Shown here piece after piece: positions 1-6,181 of a stretch of DNA of 13,121 nucleotides. The stretch comes from Prevotellaceae bacterium UBA4361 (lineage in GTDB: Bacteria; Bacteroidota; Bacteroidia; Bacteroidales; Bacteroidaceae), in NCBI GenBank assembly GCA_002393575.1, contig DGSN01000075.1, forward strand, positions 1 to 13,121, read 5' to 3'. The position numbers and the translations under genes were made by a program. How positions within the stretch are numbered: the stretch's first letter is position 1; every line of letters begins with the position of its first letter. Under the pieces are notes generated by a model. It saw nothing but the letters and a program-made list of their open reading frames with translations, made no database searches and had not been told where the DNA came from.

Positions 1-279
1 CATGGCGAGGACGACGCACCGCAGATGGAAGACTGGCTGAAGGAGGCCGCGGTATGTCCCGTCAAGGAAATCAGGGGCTTTGCTGAATACGTCTGCAACG
101 ACAGATGTGCCGTCGATATGGCTTGCAAGACGAAATTCAGCAACGGCTTGCTGGAGGGTACTGTCAACAAGGCCAAGGCTATCAAAAGGAGTATGTACAA
201 CAGGGCTAAGCCCGAAGTACTTAGAGCAAAGATGATATATGCCGGCATGAAATGGGACTGGAATTACCACCTAAATTGA
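1..279 (+). CDS. Transposase C-terminal fragment, ISL3-like (5' end outside window)
   Basis: The frame is open from base 1 to the TGA at 277-279, so the gene begins to the left of the window; the first in-window ATG at 25 is probably internal. About 92 residues are visible. They include the pattern S-N-G-L-L-E-G-T-V-N-K followed by an I-K-R-x-M-Y-x-R-A block. This resembles the conserved C-terminal part of ISL3-family DDE transposases, where the final catalytic Glu sits in the N-G-x-x-E-G motif. The stop codon lies inside a putative terminal inverted repeat, as is common when a transposase gene fills its element. Family assignment rests on this motif alone; a related DDE family is possible. 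Whether the element is complete cannot be judged from here. Confidence 0.62.
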   Translation, partial: HGEDDAPQMEDWLKEAAVCPVKEIRGFAEYVCNDRCAVDMACKTKFSNGLLEGTVNKAKAIKRSMYNRAKPEVLRAKMIYAGMKWDWNYHLN

Positions 280-289
280 CGCAGAGCCC
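260..289. repeat. Putative right terminal inverted repeat of the ISL3-like element
   Basis: Read from base 289 on the minus strand, the sequence starts GGGCTCTGCGTC and continues through an ATTTAGGTGG segment. ISL3-family ends typically start GG(G/C)TCT. The transposase stop codon lies within it and transposase coding ends here, which fits an element boundary near 289. The left repeat is outside the window, so neither the pairing nor a target duplication starting at 290 can be tested. Confidence 0.4.
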
Positions 290-319
290 AAGAAAATACA
301 GAAATAAGTAATAGTAAAT

Positions 320-350
320 ATTGTTTTTTGGAAGAAAAAGCTTAATTTTG
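320..350 (+). promoter_or_regulatory. Bacteroidetes-type promoter for the AraC-like gene
   Basis: A -7 element TAATTTTG (343-350) matches TAnnTTTG. A -33 element ATTG (320-323) lies 19 bp upstream, the usual spacing for the Bacteroidetes primary sigma factor. The predicted start falls about 16 bp before the ATG at 374, so the 5' leader would be short. Confidence 0.6.
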
Positions 351-373
351 CGCAACAATTATAAAAGAAAACC

Positions 374-1036
374 ATGTCAGGACTACATTTGCTCATTGCA
401 GCTATTATTATCGTATTCGTAGCGGCTTTCATCATCACAATGTTGGTGGTGAATGCCAACGCGAAGAAAATAATCGGAACCAACAGTAAGCTGGTGCAGA
501 ATCAGAATATGCTGGTGGAGCAAAACAAGCAGCAGGGTAGAGAGATTGAGGCGCTTCAGAAACAACAGGAGGAACTGGACGAAAAACTGAAGCATGCCAT
601 CCCCGATAAAGAAATGCAGCTAAGACAGCAGATTCAGGAGCATCGTGAGCACATTGAACGAACTGCCGACATGACCGACGATGAATTATTGGCATGGGTG
701 GACTTACAGATGGAGGAGAAGAAACTCTATACGGATACTGACCTGTCATTGAAGACAATGGCAAAAGCACTTGGCTTGACACAAAAACGGCTTGGCGCAT
801 TGTTTAAGGACCATGCCAAGTATGGCAGCCTGGGCGAATACATCAATGAGAAGCGTTTCCTCTATGCTTGTCAGTTACTGCGAGAGCAGCCCAACTGGAC
901 GATTGAGGCTGTCGGCGCAGAGGCTGGCTTTGGCGGACGTCGCACTTTTCAAACCGAGGTGAAGCGCCGCCTTGGCATCACTCCTCTACAGTACCGTCAG
1001 TCACAAGGACTCGACGTTGTACCCAAGCATAAATGA
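374..1036 (+). CDS. Membrane-anchored AraC-type transcriptional regulator
   Basis: This 220-residue protein has three visible parts. Residues about 5-26 form one hydrophobic transmembrane segment rich in I, V and A. Residues about 37-97 are Gln/Glu/Lys-rich with heptad-like Leu and Met spacing, suggesting a coiled coil. Residues about 118-212 look like an AraC/XylS DNA-binding domain: a first helix-turn-helix around L-S-L-K-T-M-A-K-A-L-G-L, and a second around T-I-E-A-V-G-A-E-A-G-F-G with a following R-R-T-F-Q segment. It has no periplasmic sensor, TPR array or kinase module, so it looks like only the last transmembrane helix and output half of the large AraC-type sensors common in Bacteroidetes. 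It probably dimerises through the coil next to the inner membrane. It has its own promoter, and its last 59 bp overlap the convergent gene on the minus strand. Targets are unknown; that neighbour is an obvious candidate. Confidence 0.8.
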   Translation: MSGLHLLIAAIIIVFVAAFIITMLVVNANAKKIIGTNSKLVQNQNMLVEQNKQQGREIEALQKQQEELDEKLKHAIPDKEMQLRQQIQEHREHIERTADMTDDELLAWVDLQMEEKKLYTDTDLSLKTMAKALGLTQKRLGALFKDHAKYGSLGEYINEKRFLYACQLLREQPNWTIEAVGAEAGFGGRRTFQTEVKRRLGITPLQYRQSQGLDVVPKHK

Positions 1037-1604
1037 CGATAACGGCGATGGTGGGAATCTCCAACGACAGATTGCCAATCCACGAGTCAGCTGGAAACAA
1101 CAGGTAAGTCAACACGGGGACTATACTGGAGATGAGGATGTAAAGCGCCATCCAGATGCCTACCTGACGGAGTCGTCCCCGATAACAATAAGCGATTGTA
1201 CAGCCAAGAGGCAGATAGACCAGCATCAGCGACACGGCGACGGGCAGCCCCACCGTTGTCATCAACACAGGAAACAGCAGCGGAACGAACCCGGCAATGT
1301 TCAGCGCAATGACAATCCACCATGCCACGGTCATGGGCCTGTAGAGTGGCTTCATGCCTCGCATCAGTCCAAAGTACATTACCAGTGCCCCGAAGGTCTG
1401 AATAGTTGCCTGAGCTAATGGAGCATGCGCTTCCATCCAGTGCATCAGCGGTGTCCAGTTAATGGCAGCCTGCAGGAGGTAGCACACAAACGCGGCCTCG
1501 ATGAGCCAACGAGGCAGTCCGCTGTCTACATGATTCACCCGATACTTGCTCTCAATGCTTTCCGCCATCTCAATGATGGTGTATTTCTTTTCAAGACTTT
1601 CCAT
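978..1604 (-). CDS. Multi-pass integral membrane protein of unknown function
   Basis: This 208-residue protein has a short charged N-terminus of about 30 residues, then about six hydrophobic segments (roughly residues 31-50, 62-80, 91-112, 116-140, 147-168 and 176-196) and a charged C-terminal tail. I do not recognise a family or any catalytic motif. The TGA (complement of 978-980) lies inside the 3' end of the convergent AraC-type regulator, so the two genes overlap tail to tail by 59 bp. A TACCTTTG promoter element lies 24 bp upstream of the ATG. Its length and many membrane helices suggest a small transporter-like or sensory membrane protein, but nothing in the sequence decides this. Confidence 0.72.
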   Translation of the reverse strand: MESLEKKYTIIEMAESIESKYRVNHVDSGLPRWLIEAAFVCYLLQAAINWTPLMHWMEAHAPLAQATIQTFGALVMYFGLMRGMKPLYRPMTVAWWIVIALNIAGFVPLLFPVLMTTVGLPVAVSLMLVYLPLGCTIAYCYRGRLRQVGIWMALYILISSIVPVLTYLLFPADSWIGNLSLEIPTIAVIVIYAWVQRRVLVTDGTVEE

Positions 1605-1627
1605 ATTGTTCTTATTATAAATATGTG

Positions 1628-1635
1628 CAAAGGTA
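1628..1635 (-). promoter_or_regulatory. -7 element for the membrane-protein gene
   Basis: The minus strand reads TACCTTTG, matching TAnnTTTG, and would start transcription a short distance before the ATG at 1604. No clear TTTG element is found 19-21 bp further upstream, so the -33 element is weak or missing. Confidence 0.42.
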
Positions 1636-1703
1636 TGGCTTTTTTGCGAAAAGTGTTAAAATTGTCATTATAAATTTGAGATAGTTAAAAGAAAAACCAT
1701 ATT

Positions 1704-1715
1704 TTCTGCGCAGAA
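1704..1715. promoter_or_regulatory. Perfect 12-bp palindrome, possible operator
   Basis: TTCTGCGCAGAA is its own reverse complement. A second, imperfect copy of the core (GCTGCGCAAG, 1724-1733) follows with 20 bp between start points, about two helical turns. Both sit between the divergent promoters of the membrane protein (minus) and the exported-protein unit (plus). This is a reasonable position for a dimeric regulator, but no particular regulator is implied by the sequence. Confidence 0.3.
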
Positions 1716-1756
1716 TCAAAAATGCTGCGCAAGAAGTGAGACGGAATTTCTTGGTT

Positions 1757-1791
1757 TTTGCCTTTATATTGAAGCAAAAACAGTAGCTTTG
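1757..1791 (+). promoter_or_regulatory. Promoter of the exported protein / peptidase unit
   Basis: A -7 element TAGCTTTG (1784-1791) matches TAnnTTTG. A TTTG (1757-1760) lies 23 bp upstream, slightly longer than the usual 19-21 bp. The start would fall near 1798, about 30 bp before the ATG at 1829. Confidence 0.5.
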
Positions 1792-1828
1792 CAAAATTAA
1801 ATGCAAACAATAATATTATCAAGTTAAA

Positions 1829-2608
1829 ATGGAAAAGAGAAATGTATTAGTATTAGTCATGGGACTGGCTATGACTTTGCCCGTCAGTGCACAGTGGACC
1901 AACATGGATACACATAACGTCATCCGTGGCGTGTTTGGCACGGCCAATGCCGCCATCGAGTCGGCAGAACGTAAGAAAGAGATGGAAATCATAGCCCGTC
2001 AGAAAGTGGAGTTTGAGCAGAGCTTCAAGGACGCCATGGCCGAGGCCAAAGATTTCGAGGCCAAGGAGAACTGGGAAGAAGCACTCGGGAAATACGAGGA
2101 GGCCGCCAAAATGAACTGCAAGTATGGCTACATCGACCAGCACACACTCTCGAAGAAAATAACGAACCTCTACGTCAAGGCTGGTCGCGAAGAAGAAGGC
2201 CCCAGCATTCTGAACAATGACAAGGTGACGCTGAAAGACTATTCTGCCTACCGCTACATGCGTGAGAACCCGATCTTTACGAACAAGAAAAATGCAGCGG
2301 GTATCACGATTCTTCGCGTGGCCTGCTCTGGCAGCGAGACCCGCATAGAGTTTGAGGTGGAGGCCCTGAGGCATGATACATACGCCAATATAAGCGGTAA
2401 AACATACATCAAGGGCAACAAGGGCGGCAAGTTGGAACTGGTCAGCGTGGAGAATATCACCCTTGCCCCGGCCAGGACTTACATTCCCTGGACTTACCAG
2501 AAGCTGCGCTTTGCCCTCATCTTCCCCGCCCTGCCCGAGGATGCCAAGGAGTTCGACTTCATCGAGCCCTCTTCCATCTGGCAGTTCAAGGACATTAAAT
2601 GTAAATAA
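1829..2608 (+). CDS. Exported protein with a TPR-like segment and C-terminal beta domain
   Basis: The 259-residue product starts with a signal peptide ending in V-S-A-Q near residue 22, the Ala-Gln cleavage style typical of Bacteroidetes. Residues about 50-110 are helical and charged, with a segment (A-K-E-N-W-E-E-A-L-G-K-Y-E-E-A) that fits one TPR repeat. From about residue 155 the chain turns beta-rich and ends in a pattern like F-P-A-L-P-E-D-A-K-E-F-D-F-I-E-P. I know this pattern from beta domains in many Bacteroidetes secreted proteins, but no function is attached to it. No catalytic residues are apparent. The next gene starts 11 bp after the stop, so the two are very likely co-transcribed. 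A role as a periplasmic or surface partner of the downstream peptidase is inference from position. Confidence 0.72.
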   Translation: MEKRNVLVLVMGLAMTLPVSAQWTNMDTHNVIRGVFGTANAAIESAERKKEMEIIARQKVEFEQSFKDAMAEAKDFEAKENWEEALGKYEEAAKMNCKYGYIDQHTLSKKITNLYVKAGREEEGPSILNNDKVTLKDYSAYRYMRENPIFTNKKNAAGITILRVACSGSETRIEFEVEALRHDTYANISGKTYIKGNKGGKLELVSVENITLAPARTYIPWTYQKLRFALIFPALPEDAKEFDFIEPSSIWQFKDIKCK

Positions 2609-2619
2609 TAAATAGGAGC

Positions 2620-4689
2620 ATGAAAAAGAATCTTTTGTGGATGCTCACCATGGTCTTCTGCGGCACAATGGTGCTCTCATCGTGTAGTGATAACAATGAC
2701 AATAAAGACAATCCGACTCCGGAGCCGACACCTACACCTTCGGAGGAACTGGCAGACTACACCCTGTTCGTCTACGGCCATACCGGTGGACACATGGACG
2801 AAATCATTGAGCGTGTATATAAAAACGTGAAGCCTCTGCTTGCCGACCAGAAAAAGGTGCGCGTGCTGTTCTTCTACAAGTATGGACATCATACAAAGGA
2901 CTACCCCTTCACAGGCAGCTATGCCAACGAGGATGAAGTGCTGCGCTTTGAACTGACGGCAGAGACCGACCTGGATAAACTGCGCACAGAGGCCTGCTTT
3001 GAGGAGAAGTCGCAGTTCCAACTCTACAGCCAGGAGAACCTGACCGCGCAACTGAACTGGGCTGCAAAGACGGCTCCTGCGAAGAACTATATCGTGATGC
3101 TCTACGGCCACGGTGCAGGTTTCAACTCTAGGGACGACTACTACAAGGAGCCTGTAGCCTCCACCCGCGCCGTGCTCTACGACGAGGGCTTCAAGGGCAG
3201 GGGCATGAACATGTATGAGTTCAAGTGGGCCATTGAAGCTTCTGACATCAAGCACCCGCAGATGATTTACTTCCACAACTGCCTGATGGGTAATCTGGAG
3301 TCGCTGACCACGTTGCGCAACCTGACCGATTATTATGTCGGTTCGCAACATGTGCTGGCCAGCATGGGCCAAATCATCATCGAGTTTGTCAAGGGCTTGC
3401 TGCAGACGACCGACATCGAGGCCGCCACGAAACAGATGTTCGCGCACCTGGACGAATGGAAACCCTTGTATAGTATGGGCGGAGTTGGAAATTTGTGCAA
3501 TGGCGACCTGTTCTTTATGAAGTCGCTGGCCATCGAGGAGGTGAATGAGCAGATGGACCGCCTCTGCAGTCGCATCCGCGAAATCTATCCTACTCAGCAC
3601 GAGGCCATCGACCGTGCCGCTTGCAAGGTTTACCAGCCTTATCAGGGTGCCACGCTTTACGATGCCGCCGACTATGCTGACTGCCTGGCCCACGAGACGG
3701 GCGACGCCCAGCTCCAAGCCATCAGCAAGGACCTCCGTGCATCGTTCGACAAGGCATTCCTCGCCCGCGATCATGTCAACAACCGTCCAGATTTCCTCAA
3801 CGCCTATACGCTGTCGGTAACGCTTGTCGACAAGACAACTTTTGCCAAGGAACTGACAGACGTCACTGGCGATAAGTTCATCTTCGGCGATTCCTACATG
3901 GCTACCAGCTTCCACACCAACACGGGCTGGGGCCACTGGCTGGCTGAGAACAACCAGAAACCCGATTGCAACCCCTTCGGCATGAAAGAAGATGTGAACG
4001 AAGAGGACGAATTAGTCGGACTGGAGAACCTGCAGGAGTGGCGCGCCGGCACCACGGTCTCGCAGAAGGTCGTCGATGCTTTCGGGCTGGGGCAGTGCTT
4101 CAATTACGACTATATTAGCGACGAAGTGTGGGAGCGTATGCAGGGCAAGACCTACAAGGACAACCCCTACATCGGGCGCAACGACTTGCGGCATGTGAAA
4201 GTGCTCCACTGGGACTACGACGAGCAAATACACGTCGGCGAGATGATTTGCAACGAGCGGATAGCCTATACCGTGGTGAACATCATGCAGCAGCTCTTCG
4301 AAGCCAAATATCCCATACAACGTATGGTGCTGCCCGATGTCTACGATGCCGACGACGAGGCTCAGATGCGCGACAACAATTCATCGTGCTTCTGCTACCG
4401 CCCCATCAGCGGCACCACCAAGCTGTCGAAGCATGCCCGTGGACTGGCGGTCGACATCAACACCCTCTACAATCCCTACTACAAAGACCGCGAAGACGGC
4501 ACACGCTACGTGCAGCCCGCCACAGCCACGGACTATTGCAACCGTGACTGGAACTTCCCCTACAAGATAGACCACGACGACCTCTGCTACAAACTCTTCA
4601 TCGAGGCTGGCTTCGAGTGGGGTGGCGACTGGACGTCGTGCAAGGACTATCAGCACTTTGAACTTATCGAGCAAGAAGATTCTCATTAA
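2620..4689 (+). CDS. Lipoprotein: clostripain-type (C11) cysteine peptidase fused to M15 zinc peptidase
   Basis: This 689-residue lipoprotein has a signal peptide ending L-S-S-C with lipobox Cys22. Asp/Asn-rich residues follow, like the Bacteroidetes surface-export signal, then a Pro/Thr linker. Residues about 46-440 resemble peptidase family C11: L-Y-G-H-G-A-G-F supplies the likely catalytic His164, and F-H-N-C-L-M-G-N-L-E-S the nucleophile Cys221. Family members usually have D-A-C where this has H-N-C. Residues about 485-689 resemble M15 (VanY/L,D- or D,D-peptidase): S-K-H-A-R-G-L-A-V-D gives zinc ligands His605 and Asp612, and K-D-Y-Q-H-F-E gives catalytic-type Asp676 and ligand His679. 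Both active sites look intact. C11 enzymes usually cleave proteins after Arg or Lys; M15 enzymes cut peptidoglycan stem peptides. The joint role is unknown. It lies in an apparent operon, 11 bp after the exported TPR-like gene. Confidence 0.85.
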   Translation: MKKNLLWMLTMVFCGTMVLSSCSDNNDNKDNPTPEPTPTPSEELADYTLFVYGHTGGHMDEIIERVYKNVKPLLADQKKVRVLFFYKYGHHTKDYPFTGSYANEDEVLRFELTAETDLDKLRTEACFEEKSQFQLYSQENLTAQLNWAAKTAPAKNYIVMLYGHGAGFNSRDDYYKEPVASTRAVLYDEGFKGRGMNMYEFKWAIEASDIKHPQMIYFHNCLMGNLESLTTLRNLTDYYVGSQHVLASMGQIIIEFVKGLLQTTDIEAATKQMFAHLDEWKPLYSMGGVGNLCNGDLFFMKSLAIEEVNEQMDRLCSRIREIYPTQHEAIDRAACKVYQPYQGATLYDAADYADCLAHETGDAQLQAISKDLRASFDKAFLARDHVNNRPDFLNAYTLSVTLVDKTTFAKELTDVTGDKFIFGDSYMATSFHTNTGWGHWLAENNQKPDCNPFGMKEDVNEEDELVGLENLQEWRAGTTVSQKVVDAFGLGQCFNYDYISDEVWERMQGKTYKDNPYIGRNDLRHVKVLHWDYDEQIHVGEMICNERIAYTVVNIMQQLFEAKYPIQRMVLPDVYDADDEAQMRDNNSSCFCYRPISGTTKLSKHARGLAVDINTLYNPYYKDREDGTRYVQPATATDYCNRDWNFPYKIDHDDLCYKLFIEAGFEWGGDWTSCKDYQHFELIEQEDSH

Positions 4690-4726
4690 ATAATGATTGT
4701 TTCATTAATTACTTAATTTATCAACA

Positions 4727-5326
4727 ATGAAAAAGAATTTCTTTAGGATGTTCGCCGCCATCCTCTTCTGCGGCGCAATCGCAACCGTATTCACCGCCTG
4801 CAGCAAGGACGATGATGACAACAACACAACTCCGACTCCCGAGGCTCAAAAGAACACAGCCAAGACTGCCAGTGCCTGGTATGAAGTAAACATGGGGGAG
4901 GACGTGCTTGAAGTGTTTGATGTAGAGGTCACTACCATCAGTCCCTCTTTCGGGGAGTCAACCAAGAAGCTCACAAAAACCTCTTACAGCTTCGCCGATA
5001 GAGATTGTGCCATAAAAGACCCAGGCAGCCTGGTGTTTGCCATGAGCGTAAAGGTTACACCTAAGGCAGGTTTTACCCCCGATGCTTCTAAGACCTACAA
5101 TTTAGGATTAGGTTCTGACTTTGCCTATTATGTAGTCAATGAAAAGGAAGAACCGCTGGTAGGCCATCAGGGAGTGGGCCCTGTTTCCTTTAGTGCATTG
5201 AATGTCCCTGGCGACAAATTGGCTGAGCGAGTCGAGCGATTTGCTGAGTCATGGTCTCTCGCATTACAGAAGGTGGAGGTGTACAAGACCTATTACGTCT
5301 TAAACGGAACCAGGGTGGATTTCTAA
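4727..5326 (+). CDS. Small lipoprotein of unknown function
   Basis: This 199-residue protein has a signal peptide ending F-T-A-C, with lipobox Cys25. The next residues are S-K-D-D-D-D-N-N, a strong match to the acidic signal that sends Bacteroidetes lipoproteins to the outside of the outer membrane. The mature part alternates beta-type stretches and turns, and has no motif I recognise. It starts 37 bp after the C11-M15 lipoprotein, and a hairpin terminator lies 62 bp after its stop, so it is likely the last gene of the unit. Position and shared surface location make it a candidate inhibitor, partner or substrate of the peptidase; that is inference only. Its leader resembles the leader of the gene before it. 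Confidence 0.72.
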   Translation: MKKNFFRMFAAILFCGAIATVFTACSKDDDDNNTTPTPEAQKNTAKTASAWYEVNMGEDVLEVFDVEVTTISPSFGESTKKLTKTSYSFADRDCAIKDPGSLVFAMSVKVTPKAGFTPDASKTYNLGLGSDFAYYVVNEKEEPLVGHQGVGPVSFSALNVPGDKLAERVERFAESWSLALQKVEVYKTYYVLNGTRVDF

Positions 5327-5388
5327 TTCGTCATCTCTCTGACGTGATTACAAAACAATTACAAGACACTAGTTTCTGGTAAAATAAT

Positions 5389-5424
5389 TTCGCACCCGTC
5401 ACAGATTGGCGGGTGCGAATTTTG
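5389..5424 (+). terminator. Intrinsic terminator of the lipoprotein unit
   Basis: A perfect 10-bp GC-rich stem pairs TTCGCACCCG (5389-5398) with CGGGTGCGAA (5410-5419), with an 11-nt loop and TTTTG after it. A-rich sequence before the stem would also give a U-run on the minus strand, so it may serve the convergent remnant too. A weaker 6-bp hairpin (5437-5453) followed by TTTTTT lies just beyond. Confidence 0.8.
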
Positions 5425-5469
5425 TTTAAGAACTACGCCATGCGCTACATGGCAGGTCTTTTTTATCCA

Positions 5470-5907
5470 TTACATTTCGTTTTTCGCTTCGTAAACCTCT
5501 TCGATAGTCATAGGTTTCTTGATGCTGCCTAAAAGACGAGCACCAGTAGGGGTTATCACGTAGTTGAGTTCGTTGCGCAGCCCGGTGAAGTCGCGCCAGG
5601 CATCGAGCTTGTCGTAGCAGATGAAATCCTCGAACAGGTGCTCTGCCCGCCACTTGTCCATGAGCTCGGGAATGAAATAGATGCCCGGCTCCACGGTGAA
5701 CACGAAGCCCGGCTCCAGCGCCCGGGCCAGCCGCAATGACTTGAAGCCGAACTGCCGGCTCTTCGTCATCCCCTCGGCATAGCCTACATATTGTTCACCC
5801 AGGTTCTCCATGTCGTGTACGTCGAGTCCCATCATGTGGCCTAGCCCGCAGGGGAAGAACATCGCGTATGCACCTGTCTCCGCAGCCTCGGCGGGGTCGC
5901 CTTTAAC
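5470..5907 (-). pseudogene. 3' remnant of an M24 Xaa-Pro aminopeptidase / prolidase gene
   Basis: From 5907 down to the TAA at 5470-5472 the minus strand encodes the C-terminal third of an M24 aminopeptidase. Visible are G-L-G-H-M-M-G-L-D-V-H-D, with a metal-binding His; V-E-P-G-I-Y-F, with a metal-binding Glu; and L-R-N-E-L-N-Y-V-I-T-P-T-G, the last ligand region. The homology starts abruptly around K-G-D-P-A-E-A-A, and an in-frame TAA (5908-5910) sits directly before it. Such enzymes are normally well over 400 residues. The N-terminal domain and the two metal-binding Asp residues of the catalytic domain are gone, so activity is not expected. An internal ATG at 5862 could allow a 130-residue product, but no promoter is visible. 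The break lies about 25 bp from the terminator of the neighbouring tRNA-Ser. Confidence 0.75.
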
Positions 5908-5934
5908 TTATCTGCTTTATTCAAGTTCAAATTA

Positions 5935-5976
5935 AGCACAAAAAAAGAACCCAACAATTTCTTGCTGAGTTCTTTT
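5935..5976 (-). terminator. Intrinsic terminator after tRNA-Ser
   Basis: On the minus strand, AAAAGAACTCAGCAA pairs with TTGTTGGGTTCTTTT (15 bp including two G-U pairs) around a GAAA tetraloop, and the T-run continues past the stem. It starts 4 bp after the tRNA 3' end. Confidence 0.85.
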
Positions 5977-5979
5977 CCG

Positions 5980-6066
5980 CGGAAAGTGAGGGATTCGAAC
6001 CCCCGGACCAGTTACCCGGTCACCGCATTTCGAGTGCGGCCCGTTCGACCACTCCGGCAACTTTCC
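5980..6066 (-). tRNA. tRNA-Ser (anticodon CGA)
   Basis: The acceptor stem GGAAAGT pairs with ACTTTCC, with discriminator G and no encoded CCA. The anticodon stem CCGCA/TGCGG encloses the loop CTCGAAA, giving anticodon CGA (complement of 6030-6032) for UCG codons. The T arm contains GGTTCGAATCC. The long variable arm is the class II form expected for serine, and the total length of 87 nt fits. A strong terminator follows directly. No good promoter lies immediately upstream, so it may be read from the promoter at 6406-6436 through the candidate small-RNA region. Confidence 0.96.
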
Positions 6067-6071
6067 AAAGA

Positions 6072-6171
6072 TGAAGGGTGTCCTTCGTGTGGTCTATGTT
6101 GACAACTCGGTCAGCGGAGATGAGTTGTTGCTTTTCAAGAAGTGAAGAAGGTAGGAATGACTACCTTCTTC
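6072..6171. other. Three successive hairpins between the candidate RNA and tRNA-Ser
   Basis: Inverted repeats follow one another: GAAGAAGGTAG/CTACCTTCTTC (6144-6154 and 6161-6171, 11 bp perfect, 6-nt loop), ACAACTC/GAGTTGT (6102-6108 and 6122-6128, 7 bp) and GAAGG/CCTTC (6073-6077 and 6082-6086, 4-nt loop). None is followed by a T-run on the minus strand, so they do not look like terminators. They may be the 3' part of a longer structured transcript or a processing region ahead of the tRNA. Confidence 0.4.
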
Positions 6172-6181
6172 GCTCTGTAAT

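Noticed and set aside
2677..3936. Long minus-strand frame of 419 codons opposite the peptidase gene
   Set aside because: It lies fully antisense to a gene with two recognisable active sites and encodes a composition typical of a reverse-frame shadow, with no domain or signal I can support.
5980..6066. tRNA-Ser as an attachment site of an integrated element
   Set aside because: No integrase gene and no repeated copy of the tRNA 3' end were found in the window, so an attachment-site call is not supported.
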